Assembly: GCA_036023115.1 (NCBI GenBank) | Contig: JAYKKT010000073.1 | Location: 18,166,501 to 18,230,500 of the forward strand | Direction: 5' to 3' | DNA length: 64,000 bases | Source: Brasenia schreberi | Taxonomy: Eukaryota > Streptophyta > Magnoliopsida > Nymphaeales > Cabombaceae | Shown here: positions 36,896 through 50,421 of the stretch, one piece after another | Numbering within the stretch: position 1 is the first letter of the stretch | How the letters are laid out: the number at the start of each line of letters is the position of its first letter | Notes under the pieces: model-generated | The model's input: the letters and a program-made list of their open reading frames with translations, nothing else | Told to the model about the DNA's origin: nothing | The model's database searches: none | Program-made: the position numbers and the translations under genes

Positions 36896-37970
36896 GTGAA
36901 ATGAAAAATTAAAATAGTGGAATCATGCAAAATGAGTAATTATACACGATTAATCATATAAAAGACCACCTTTATATATATATATGTGTGTGTGTGTGTG
37001 CGCGTGCGTGTGTCTCTATGTAAACATGTATATATATGTGCGTGTGTCTCTATGTAAACATGACTAGTTTTGATTTTCTTAAAAGCAAGGAACCAGAACA
37101 TATTAAGAACTGAGCCGGTTCCATCTTTTCTTAGAGTCCTCAACCTTTCGGAATAAAAATTTATTAAAAATAAAAAATATGAAACGGACCGAACCACCCG
37201 TTTCAGTTCTTGTTCTAAAACCGAAACGAAACTTGATGGTCTATGGTTCGAAGCCCTGTTAAACGGGTTTTGATTCCAGACTTTTTTTGGCCCTGTGGGT
37301 TTGCTGTTGAAACAGCGGAAACGGTGTCAAACCGTCGATGTCTACGTGTACTGTACGTATGGATATTACATCTCCACCATTAGAGACTTAAAAAGAACGA
37401 ACGCTTACCTCATAATCGGCTAAACCCTAGCCCTACAAGAAGGGGATCAATACCCTTTCTCTTTTTGCCATGACGCCATAAACCCTTCGCTCTCTGTTGG
37501 CCGCCTTCACCTGCCTTGGTTGCACTTATTTGACAATCGTTTTTGGTGGTGATTGTTTCATTTATTTATAATCGTTTTTTAATCATTCGGTTTCAGAAAA
37601 TGGGGATCTGGTATCGTACCTAATGCGTTCCCTCTTGCTTATAATTTGGGGATTGGTGATTAGCCGTGACTGATGCCTGTGATGGTTTTAAATATACTTT
37701 GAGTAGAATGAAAAGGAATCATCTCTGAGGCATTTGATTTGGGCATCTCGGGCTTCCTCTTTTCTGTATTCTTGTGCTTGTATTTCACTTTAGATTTCGT
37801 TTTTGCTCTTATCTATCTGTGTAGCTTTACGTATTGAGTGTGGTATTATGTGCGATTAATTTGCGGGGTTGCTCTAAGTCTATAGTTGATGTTTCCTTTT
37901 TATGTTGCAGGATCTCCTTTCAGCTCGCTAGTCATCTGCATCACTGTGATTCTTTTGAACTCTTAGAGTG
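36896..37970. other. Non-coding stretch with GT repeats and a telo-box-like promoter motif
   Basis: A TA/GT-rich tract with a duplicated phrase 'gtgtctctatgtaaacatg' lies at 36972-37062. At 37422-37434 the sequence AAACCCTAGCCC matches the telo-box found upstream of plant translation and ribosomal genes. A pyrimidine-rich stretch ending TTATGTTGCAG (37900-37910) looks like an intron end. No coding frame could be attached. It may be the 5' leader region of a gene cut off by the copia insertion at 37976. Confidence 0.35.
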
Positions 37971-37975
37971 CCAAT

Positions 37976-38394
37976 TCTTGAGATCGCGTCTCTGTGCACA
38001 TATGTGCTTCTAGGATCCCAATGTTACTGCAGAAGTTGTATGTGCTTGTAGACGAGATAGGGAAAGAAAGAAAGAAGAGGGACAATGCTACCCACAAAGG
38101 GTTTTTTTAGGAAGAAGCGAATGTGTAAAAGTCACTTATCATTTTTTTTGTATTTTATTATATATATACCTAATTTTTTTCTTCTTCCAAGTTTTCCTCT
38201 TTAGGCTTTTCGTTAAAAGTCATTTCATGTTCATTCGGCAGATGCCTAACACTTTTTCAAAACAAAAGCGATTTTCGAATAAAGTTTATCTTTTTTGAAA
38301 AAACAACTCATGAAATTCGAGAAGAGAGTAATTATTCCCACATTTAATGATTGACGTTAGTATTGGGGCTGATAGTGGCAACCAACTACTTACA
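37976..38394 (-). repeat. 3' LTR of copia element 3
   Basis: It aligns along its length to 43509-43926. A TATATATATAATAAAAT-like TATA region lies near 38150-38170. It is preceded on the minus strand by the tract AAGTGGGAGA (38404-38395). Confidence 0.85.
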
Positions 38395-38417
38395 TCTCCC
38401 ACTTGGTTTTTCCTCCC
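38395..38417 (-). promoter_or_regulatory. Polypurine tract of copia element 3
   Basis: The minus strand reads GGAAAAACCAAGTGGGAGA directly before the LTR's TGTAAGTAG start, the standard copia arrangement. Confidence 0.75.
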
Positions 38418-41400
38418 ACTATTTTGGGGTTTACCAAGTTGGATCATTTATCTAGTTATAAGTAAATTACAACTTTTATTTGTTACGGAGTTTTCCACAA
38501 TCAATGTATTTTTCTTGCATAACACTCAACAAAGTATATTTTCTACACTTATATTTTAGGCATATCTCAAACCCATATGGGTTACATGTTTAGTAAAAAG
38601 TTCTTCTTAGATGTCTTTTGTTAATGGGTTAACCAACATATTACCAATTGACATACAACATATAGTTATTTCATTTCTTGAGTATATCATGAACATAGTG
38701 ATATTTAACCATTATATGCTTTTCTTGAACTATCAATTCCACTCTTAATAAGAGTAATTGCTATATTGTTCTTACAATAAATGACAATTGACTCGTTGGT
38801 TATGTTAAACTTCAAATCACGTGTGAAGCGGTTTATCCAAACGACATTCATAACAACCATACTACAAGTAACATACTCAACTTATTGTATATACAATACT
38901 ACACGACCTTATTTTTTGCAAGCCCAAGAAATCGCACTACCTCCAAATAAAAATATTTGATCAGAGATTGATTTGTTGTCATCTCTTCTCTCAATAAAGT
39001 CAGCATCTTAATATCCTATCACTTTTAGTTCATCTGCTTGAAAGCAAAGTTTCAAGTCTTTTATTCCTTTAAAATATCTTAGAATTCTTTTCACATTTAT
39101 CCAATGATGTCTTCTAGAATTACTTTGATATTTACTAATAAGACCAACAATAAAATTGATATCAGGTCTTATACACAACATAACATACATTAAGCTACTC
39201 ACAACTTCTGTATAAGGAACATTAGGCGTATCGTCTCCTTCACCGGGACAATCAACCTTACTCAATTTGACCACTTTTGTAACATGTGTATATGTAGACT
39301 TTCATTCACCAATTTTAAACGTCTTAAAGATATAATCGATATATCTCCTGACTTAGTACGCATAAGAGTTTAGATTCTTTATCTCGAGAAATCTTTATAC
39401 CCAAGATATAAAATGCTCTCCCAATATCCTTTATTTCAAACCTTGAGTTTAAGCATGACTTAGTTTTGACAATTATCTCATTGTTATTTCTAGTCAATAA
39501 TGTCATCTACGTATAACGCTAAGATGACGAAGTGACTCCCACTATTTCAAACATACATATAATGATCAAGTTCATTAGCCACACACTCAAGTTCAATAAT
39601 GACATTTTGAAAAGTCAAATACCATTGATGTGGGTGATTGTTTAAGGCCATAGAAGAGTTTTTAAGCCTATACACTTTATTTTTTTGGCCTTTAACAACA
39701 TACCCTTCTGGTTGTTGTATATATATGATTTCCTCTAAATCTTCATTTAGAAAAATTGTTTACATCTAACTAATGTAAATCGAAATAATAATATATTGAT
39801 ATTACCAGTATTATTCTTATGGATACGAATTTCGCAACAAGAGAATATATCTCAACATAATATATTATCTCTTTTTGCGAAAATTCCTTTGCAACCAACC
39901 TCGCATTAAAATTGTTGATAGTCTCATCGACTTTATATTTCTTTTTCAGAACCTATTTATAGCCTATGACTTTTCTTCTTTTTGACAAATCAACCAATTT
40001 CCAGACTTGGTTTTTCTCAATGGATTCAATTTCTTCATCTATAGCTTTTTTCCAGTCTATAGATTCAAATGAGTCAATAGTTTGTTGATATGTTAAGCTA
40101 TTAGTCAGTTCATCTAAATATATCAAATTACACACTTCCTCTAAAAGGTAAGTATGATAATCTTTTAAGTAGAACGGTATAACCCTTGGTCTTTTGTGTC
40201 CACCTAAAGTTTTGGTTTGATCAAGAAGATTATCTATGAGTTTAAATAATGATTGATCTAGATTGTCAACATACTCATCGTCATTTTCAAAGATGTTATC
40301 TTAGTGTCCTCTAAGAATTCAACATCCCTTCTTTCTATCAGTTCATAGTTCTTATGATAAAACTGATATCCTCTAGATCTTTTATGATATCCAATAAATA
40401 TACATCTCGATGATCTACTGTATAGTTTGTCTCTAGATTAGTAAATGATCTTCACATGAGCGATAAATCCTCACCTCTTGAGATGACCTAGGTTTGGTTT
40501 TCTTCTAAACTATATCTCATATGATGTAAAGAATACAACTTTATGGGTACTCTGTTGAGTATATTCACAGTTGTACTTATTCCTTCTCCATAAAATACTT
40601 TTGATAGAGAAACATCTATTAACATAGACCATGTCATATTCAATAAAGTTATGTTATATCTCTATGTTATATTATTCTGTTAAGGTGTCCTTGACATAAT
40701 ATTTTACTTTACAATACCAAAATCTTTACAAAATTCTACAAATTTTGTAGAGGTGTACTCTCCACCTCTATCCGATCTCAAGACTTTGATTGTATGTCCT
40801 AGTTGGTTCTCAGCTTGTTACTTATATTCTTTTAACACTTCAAGCGCCTAAGATTTATGTGCTAAGAGATAAATGTATGTATTTCTCGAGTAATAATCTA
40901 TAAAGGTTATAAAATAAAATTTTCCTCGATGCGATCTTACTCTAAAAGATCCACATAAATAAGTGTGAATAATCTCTAGTAGGGTTGTTGCCCTAATTAT
41001 TTATTTGATAAATAATTTTCTAGTCATTTTCCCTTGTATACAGGCTTCACACTTATTAAAAAGTATTTTCATGAAGCTAAGCAATAAGTTAAAGTTGGTT
41101 AATTTTTTCAACTTCTTTAAACTTATATGACCTAAACGTTTATGCCATACATTCACATCAATCACATGGACACTATCAATATAAGCAGAAGAAGAATTTT
41201 TATTTTCATTTACATTAAGTTTTAACAATCCATACTTAGCATCAAATAAATCAGAAAAAGTTTTCTTTCCATGCTTTCTCATTTTTATCAAGGCATGGAC
41301 CGATACAAGGTTGCGCCTAATAGCGAACACAATTAATACATCAGTAAGTATAATCGGTATGCCTTGTACAAAAAATTTAAAGGACCATATCCCAAGAACA

Positions 41401-43493
41401 TTGGAAAATGTATTATTTCCCATATAAACATGATGTTCGTCAGATTTGTCTCTCTCTTTGCTCTTTGAGATATGCCGTGTCGCTCTTGAGTTTATCCACC
41501 AACCAATCACCAAGCGGTCCATGTAGAGATATTTAGAAATGATGCACATTATATTCTCCTTCTCTGTTGGGCCGTGTCATTGATTGTTTTCAACATTGTT
41601 TTTATTGTGACAATACCTTTTGTAGTGCCTCATCTTGCCATAATTGAAGCACTTTATCTCAAAAACAGATTCTTGTGATTTTTTTAAATTTTGACTGTCC
41701 AACTTGTTATGTTTACCAAATTTTTTATTTGGAATTTTCTTATTCTAGTTGTTTTTAAAGTCAAACCCTAAATCATCTTGAGCAACTAGCAATCCGTCCA
41801 GTATATTTTTATTCATATGTTCTTATTCAATTGTTAGTTTTAATGGGAGTTGAAAAATGATAAAATTTGGTCCAAGTCTAAGCATTATGGTTACCATATT
41901 TCAGGAAGGGGAAGACTGTTTAGAATTGTAGATATTTGCATTGGTTTAGGGATGACTTATTTTGCTACACTTAAGTCCTTAATCATTACCATCATTTGGT
42001 TACAATGTTCAACTATATTATTACCTTTTTTAATTTATAAGAATTTATTTTTGAAGGAGTAGTTGAACATGCAACTTGGTTGTAGTATCATATTTTATAG
42101 TCAAAGAATCAAATAATTCTTTAGCAGTCTCATACTCTTCAAATACCATAATCAAGTCATCTTTCATATATGTTAACATTATAATCCTGACTTTGATATC
42201 ATCCCTTAGAAATGTCTTATACTTGTCTTTTTCTTTATTTGTTGCAATTAGAGTAGGAGTAAAACTGTTCCCCAAAGTACATAATCAACTACCTCTAAAG
42301 TTAAGGCCAATGGGATTCTTCTTTTTCATGTTTAAAAATTTAAGTAATTTAATTTTTTGGTCTTTGCCAATTAAGACACATAAATTCTAGAAGTCATTTT
42401 TTAATGATTTGACAGAGACAACAAGTAGAGGGTCTGTACATTTTTAGATAAAAAATATAAAACATGCATCAAATGAATAGATATAAGACATTTCTTAAAG
42501 AATCAATAGCAAAAAATAGTCGGGCACCTAAATGCAATATCCACAAATTCTAAGTACTGAATTGTAAATATTTTCAGCCATTGTATTACAGTTTATTTAA
42601 CATATAGGTACTTTTCTAAAAATGTTATAACACCATGAACAAAAGAGTAAAAAGATGCTTACGGTATTTCTTAAAAAGTACAAGGGCAAACATGTACTTT
42701 TTAAGTGACATAACGAATAATATGTCAAACTGTGAGGGTTATTTATTTAAAATCACCTAAATACCGGATTCTATAAATCTGAATATTGATTAGGGATAAA
42801 ACAATAAAACTACATACTAGTATTTTGTGATTTTATAGATTGTCAAAGGGCAAAAAAACTTTTCACTAATATAAGGGTAAATCAATCTTTTCATATCAAA
42901 ATATATGAACATTTCTGTAATTTTGTTTCATAGTATTTTGTAATTTTGATCTTCGTATATGAGTAAAATAGTCATTTTAGTAAAAAAAAGCTTGAGAGAG
43001 AGGCCTATGGAGAGAGAGTGAGAATCAGAGAGAGCGGGAGACTATCGGTGGTTCTATCGCTGCTGGCTTGACCTCCGCTCCTCCTCTTCTCTTCTTTGCC
43101 TATTATAGAGAGGGAGAGAAACATAGTAAGAGGAGGTTGCTGTGGCGGTTCTGCCGTTGCCGGCCTTCCATTCGTTCCTCTTCTTCGTGGTCCCTGTTGA
43201 CTACTTGGCCCACCCCTCTCTCATCACCATCTTTCCTTTCCTCAACAATGTTTATGTCATCTTTGCTGTTTTAGGTCCTGTTGACTACTTGCCTAAGGTC
43301 GCCTTCGATGGACGTTTTTCGGTTGTCGTTTGCCTCAACCCCAGAGACTAAAACCTTTCTCTTCTTTCATTTCCCCTGTTATCTTTTTTTATAAAAAGAA
43401 ACTTATGCCAGAAAACTTTCACGATACAATTTTAACACTTCTTCTTTTTCTATAAGGTCGGCATACCTCTAAGGAATTGTGGATGACTTAAAC

Positions 43494-43507
43494 GGGCTCT
43501 TATACCA
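43494..43507 (-). promoter_or_regulatory. Primer-binding site of copia element 3
   Basis: The minus strand TGGTATAAGAGCCC differs by one base from the initiator-Met site TGGTATCAGAGCC. It lies one base inside the 5' LTR. The same variant appears in the duplicated unit. Confidence 0.7.
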
Positions 43508-43508
43508 G

Positions 43509-43926
43509 TCTTGAGGTCACGTCTCTATGCACGTCTTTACTTTCAGGATCCTAGTGTTGGAGTAGAAGATGTATGCCTATAGAAAAGATAGAAAAAGAAA
43601 GAGAGAGAAGAGGGACAAGGTTACCCGCATAAGGTTTTCTCAGGAAGAAGACAATGTGTATAAGTCACTTATCATTTTTTGCATTTTATTATATATATAC
43701 CTTACTTTTTTCTTCTCCTGTGTTTTTTCTCTCTGGGCTTCCCGTTAAAATCCTTTCCATGTTGATCCACAAGATACCTAACACTTTTTCAAAAGCAAAA
43801 ACAAATTTTGAATAAAGTTTATCTTTTTCAAAAAAGCAACTCATGAAATCTCGAAAAATGGCCCTTCTTCCCGCATTTCATGGTTTCGTTAGTATTGAGA
43901 CCAATAGTGGCCACCAACTACTTCCA
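43509..43926 (-). repeat. 5' LTR of copia element 3
   Basis: Partner of 37976-38394. It is followed on the right by CCAAT, the second target-site copy. Confidence 0.85.
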
Positions 43927-44327
43927 CCAATTATGTCTTGATCCTCGACGTATTATCAGACTATGTAGATGATGACGGTTTTGATTGTCACTACGTGTGA
44001 GGAAATTTTAGAGAATATAAGTTGTTTCTGTTTCTAGATTTGATCTGCTCCTGTCGCTTTGATCTTTACTACCCTTGTTCTCTTCCTCTTTGTAATCAGG
44101 CTCACTGTGAGTGTAAAGGTTTTCTGCAAGTGACGAGAAAACAGACACGGACATCTGCACTCCAATGGAGACTGAAGACTTGTCTTTGGGAATCACTGTG
44201 GTGCATTAACAGTTCTTTCCCATTTCGAATGGATCGAATTATAATCACACAACCCCCAAATTTCATTATAAATGATGATGACCATAGAAAAATAACAATT
44301 TTCTATGTTAAATATGGATCGCCAATT

Positions 44328-44576
44328 CTGGACTTATTTAGTTTCGGTTTTCATGTTAACTGCCAATATTAAGCTGATTTTCAACTTATACAGATATCTT
44401 ATTGTTGCGGTTTTATTGCTTAACGTTTGATGCTTTTTTACATGTATTACAAACGTCTAATATTTGTTTTAATATGTTTCTACTTTATTTAAAAGATAAT
44501 CTGAAAAATCATTCTCAAATCCGGCCAAAAGTCACTAAGTGAGCACAGTGCCCTACGAACAAGAACCTCTCTGTTG
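44328..44576. mobile_element. 249-bp insertion flanked by GCCAATT direct repeats
   Basis: Unit 1 of the tandem duplication has GCCAATT at both 44321-44327 and 44577-44583, while unit 2 has one copy (45602-45608) with no insert. This is a filled and an empty site side by side. The insert is AT-rich and non-coding and has no obvious inverted ends or tail, so its class is unknown. Confidence 0.65.
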
Positions 44577-44806
44577 GCCAATTATGCTGAAATAGAAGCA
44601 ATAACTACGGCCTTTTATTTTCCCTATTATCTTTTTTTTTGTAAAAAGAAACAGAGACTACCCTCCTCTTCTTTCATTTCTCCTGTTATCTTTTTGTAAA
44701 GAAACTTACGCCAAAAAAATTCTTGGTACAATTTTAACACTTATTTTTCTACAAGGTCCGATACCTCTAAGGAGTCGTGAATGGCTTAAATGGGCTCTTA
44801 TACCAG

Positions 44807-45208
44807 TCTTGAGATCACGTCTCTATGCACGTCTTTGCTTTCAGTATCCCAGTGTTGGAGTAGAAGACGTATGCTTATAGACAAGATAGAAAAAGAAAGA
44901 GAGAAGAGGGACAATGTTACCCGCAGAAGGTTTTCTCATCAAGAAGGCAATGTGTAAAAGTCACTTATCATTTTTTGTATTTTATTATATATATACCTTA
45001 CTTTTTTCTTCTCCTGAGTTTTTCTTTTTGGGCTTCTCGTTAAAAGCCATTTCATGTTGATCTGGGAGATATCTAAAAAAGCAAAACCAGTTTCAAATAA
45101 AGTTTATCTTTTTCAAAAAAGAAACTCATCAAATCCGGAAAGGAGCCCTTCATCCCGCATTTCACGGTTATGTTAGTATTGAGACCCATAGTGGACAAAC
45201 TACTTCCA
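44807..45208 (-). repeat. Duplicated (orphan) copia LTR in tandem unit 2
   Basis: This 402-bp LTR copy matches the 5' LTR of copia element 3, with the primer site still attached at 44793-44806 but no element body. It arose by the tandem duplication and not by LTR-LTR recombination, because its flanks are those of the 5' LTR. Confidence 0.75.
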
Positions 45209-46001
45209 CCAATTATGTCTTGATCGTGGACGTATTATCAGACTATGTAGATGATGACAGTTTTGATTGTCACTACCTCTGAGGAAATTTTAGAGAATAT
45301 AAGTTGTTTCTGTTTCTAGATTTGATCTGCTCCTGTCGCTTTGATCCTTACTACCCTTGTTCGTTTCCTCTTTCTAATCAGGTTCGCTGTGAGTGTAAAT
45401 GTTTCTGCAAGTGATGAGAAAACAGACACGGACATCTGCACTCCAATGGAGACTGAAGACTTGTCTTTGGGAATCTCTGTGGTGCATTTACAGTTCTTCC
45501 CCATTTCGAATGGATAGAATTATAATCACACAACCCCCAAATTTCATTATAAATGATGATGATCATAGAAAAATAACAATTTTCTATGTTAAATATGTAT
45601 CGCCAATTATGCTGATATAGAAGCGATAACTATGGCCTTTCGGCTTGACCGTCCTGCCTTATCGATCCTTATCTCTTGTTGAGCATTTAATGGGATTGAA
45701 AGCATAAAACACTCATAATGCAAAAATCGACTTTGTTGCATAAAGCTTATTATGATGTTATTGGAATTATTGAGCCCATTCAGCCGATGACATTTAGTGT
45801 GGGATAAGGCTTGGTTGTAGATTTGGCCTACTTTTTATGAATTAGGGTGCACAATGGGTCACAAATTAAGCTAATAATTAAGGGCCCAATTTCAATGGTG
45901 GATTGTCACCTGGGTACTTCAACTTGCCCTTGGGTCATGTCCTTGTGAGCACAAGAGTGGCGCATCTCGTGTCGTTTTGGCATCACTGTGACACTTGTGC
46001 A

Positions 46002-46104
46002 TGTTACAAGAGGAGGATGAAGCGTAAAACACCACCCACATATGCAACCCATCGAAGTTGAACTCCCCACCTGCAACAACGGCTCTAGAGTGGCCTACCA
46101 TTGA
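46002..46104 (-). mobile_element. SINE-like element B
   Basis: On the minus strand it reads GCAGGTGGGGAGTTCAACTTC (B-box-like GTTCAACTTC) and ends CATCCTCCTCTTGTAACA, matching the 3' end of element A. A 9-10 bp phrase 'ggccactctagagcc' at its 5' side may hold the A box. No A-tail or clear target-site duplication remains. Confidence 0.45.
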
Positions 46105-46369
46105 GCAAATGCTCTCAGTGACCCATATTGAAGTCAATAATATTGCTTTCGTTGAACGTATCAAGCTTCACTTTACACCCATTAGCCCAACATATATGAC
46201 ACAAATCTTGCCTTGTCTCAGTGTGTGCATTGATTGTCTTCGGATCCCATTCGGATCCCAGCCGTTCAAGTGAATGAATGGTTCCGATTTGACTCAATCG
46301 TTTCTCTTTTGTGGTGAAAGCATATCGGCGGCTAGGATTTAATGTAGGACACCATCAGACCACAGTGCA

Positions 46370-46564
46370 GTCAGTCAGTGGCGGACCTGGAAGATATTCT
46401 AGGGTGAGGTGAAGTCTAGCTGTGTCAAATTCCAGTGAGACGACGATCTATATAGTTTCCTTTAAAAAATCAGGTTATATATATATATATATATATATAT
46501 TAAGAGAGATAGAAGGTGGACAATGCTAAATCTATCTAAATCAACCTCAATCATTTGATTAAGG

Positions 46565-46629
<65 letters not shown>

Positions 46630-46700
46630 TTAGAGAGATAGAAGGTGGACAATGCTAAATCTATCTAAATCAACCTCAATCATTTGATTAAGAGGCATGT
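46370..46700. repeat. TA microsatellites with duplicated 60-bp flank
   Basis: The 60-bp block 'gagagatagaaggtggacaa' to 'gattaag' occurs at 46504-46563 and again at 46634-46693. Each copy follows a TA array (46476-46500 and 46570-46622). The start 'cagtggcggacctgg' at 46375 resembles the ends of the short inverted-end family at 34704. Confidence 0.7.
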
Positions 46701-47759
46701 ATTATTGAGATTGAAAAATAAAAATAAAAAGCATATATCAAGCAATCAATTACCATTTATAAATTGCATGTACTTTTTTTATTATTTTCAATCCATGGTT
46801 GAGATTGATCCAAATAGAGTTTGCATACTCCGATTTTTCTCTCAAAGAGAGGGGAACATGGTAAACAAGCACACTTAACCCGTTCTCAAACATCCTTAAA
46901 ATCTCAACCCTTCGATTAGTAAGATTAACTCTTGAAATTTAAATTGAAAGTCAAGAAGAACCATGATATCTTTTGAAGGTGCATTAAATGTATCCGATAG
47001 TATTTTGTTTTTTCTTTAAAGATCTTAACCGTTAATCTTAAACATCCAACTGTTGAATGTTTAATAAGTGTGGGAACAAAACTATGCTCTCTACACATAT
47101 ACGGGATATTGAATAGGTCGGCAACTGTAGCAGCATTTAGTGTTGATCACCAGAATGGATGGCCGATATTTCAAGCCATAAGCTAAACATCTCAACATCT
47201 TTTAGCTTGTAACTTGATCTAAGTTGTGCATGTGCATATGACAAACACAAGTGCAAATGAAGCCTGATTATACAGCTTAAGACCAAAATAATTTACAGAA
47301 GATTGCACGCTTGACTCCACTGATTACATGTCACAATTATTGTTTCATGCCAAGGAACCCTCTTCGAGGTAAACCCCGAACCATGGCACGCCGTCCTGCC
47401 CTGCTTGGTCCATGAGAAAATACATCCATGCCTGCTGGAAGTTCGAGCCTAGGCTCGTGTTGTGATGCCTTTGAGCACACTTATCACTGCCTTGAGTACT
47501 GCTTGAGCAAAATAATCTATTGTCCCCAAAGCATTTATGAAGCATCTAAAACCAGTTAGTATCAATTTAATTAAGCAGTACTTGATTCTCTTAGAAATAA
47601 TTTGCAGATTTCCTTTTTCCAGATATCGCATCTGTCCCAACAAATTTAGTCCATCTCAAGACACTTGCCTGGAAACAAATTTACTAATACGAAGCAAGGC
47701 GATCGATAGAAGACAAGATGATTGAGATGCAAAACACCATATAATCAGAAAGGGACTAG

Positions 47760-49941
<2,182 letters not shown>

Positions 49942-49977
49942 TTTTGTGTTTGTGCGGAAGAGCCAAGTAAGTTTTCA

Positions 49978-49988
49978 GTTTATATAGG
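49978..49988 (-). promoter_or_regulatory. Probable TATA box of GA20ox
   Basis: The minus strand CCTATATAAAC lies about 40 nt before the ATG. If used, the leader would be only about 10 nt, so another start site is possible. A (GA)n tract, CT-rich on the sense strand, sits just upstream at 49997-50029. Confidence 0.4.
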
Positions 49989-49994
49989 CCTTGC

Positions 49995-49996
<2 letters not shown>

Positions 49997-50029
<33 letters not shown>
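49997..50029. repeat. (GA)n microsatellite in the GA20ox promoter
   Basis: About 16 GA units lie 56-88 nt upstream of the start codon and directly upstream of the TATA-like motif. On the sense strand it is a CT tract. Such tracts near plant core promoters can bind GAGA-type factors; that role is not shown here. Confidence 0.8.
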
Positions 50030-50033
<4 letters not shown>

Positions 50034-50099
50034 TCAGTGTGGCCTGCATGAAGTCGTTTTCGTTGATCCAAGACGAGCACAGTAGTGCCTCCTATTCGT

Positions 50100-50328
50100 C
50101 TAGCTTTAATTAGAAGGCAAGTTCTTTGTAGTCGTTTCTGAAATATTGATGCAAAGAATCATCAAACTTTACCGATTAACATTTCTCATTAATACTTTGT
50201 CCAGGCTTATATCTTGTTTAGTCAGCAAAAGTACAAAAATCTATTTTACCTCTTACATGTATATTAAGTTCCCTTAATTTCTAAAGAATACATAATACGT
50301 ACACACAACAAGCACACAGACACCTTCT

Positions 50329-50421
<93 letters not shown>

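Larger units (their letters stand above)
37976..43926 (-). mobile_element. Structurally complete Ty1/copia retrotransposon 3
   Basis: The element is 5,951 bp with LTRs of 418-419 bp, and the target-site duplication CCAAT lies at 37971-37975 and 43927-43931. Minus-strand order: 5' LTR (43926-43509), primer site (43507-43494), long leader, gag UBN2-type fragment (42275-42045, YETAKELFDSLTIKYDTT), pre-integrase (41549-41001, GWWINSRATRHISK, VWHKRLGHISLKKLKKLTN), integrase remnants to about 40200, RT (40135-39324, DWKKAIDEEIESIEKNQVW), RNase H region (39274 to 38560, SSLMYVMLCIRPDINFIVGL), polypurine tract, 3' LTR. Frameshifts and stops break the polyprotein, so it is structurally complete but coding-defective. 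It is the same lineage as copia element 1. Confidence 0.88.
43345..45645. repeat. Tandem duplication of about 1.3 kb containing the copia 5' LTR and primer site
   Basis: Unit 1 (about 43345-44620) and unit 2 (about 44651-45645) match throughout at an offset of 1281-1307 bp. Shared parts are a leader piece, the primer-site sequence, the LTR, the flank beginning 'ccaattatgtcttgat', and sequence ending 'aactacggcc'/'aactatggcc'. Unit 1 has an extra 249 bp (44328-44576). The duplication therefore includes both retrotransposon and target DNA and must post-date the copia insertion. Frames in both units are short and unlike any protein I know. Confidence 0.8.

Noticed and set aside
43068..43351. Plus-strand frames with Leu/Ser/Phe-rich translation
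   Set aside because: They fall in the leader of copia element 3, overlap each other in different frames and match nothing I recognise.
43930..44010. Possible box C/D snoRNA (GATGATGAC ... CTGAGG, repeated at 45230-45285)
   Set aside because: Spacing between the C-like and D-like boxes is only about 25 nt, internal boxes and a terminal stem are absent, and the D box is not kept in the first unit.
47345..47643. Minus-strand frames below the GA20ox stop
   Set aside because: They lie in the presumed 3' untranslated and intergenic region and show no dioxygenase or other family features.
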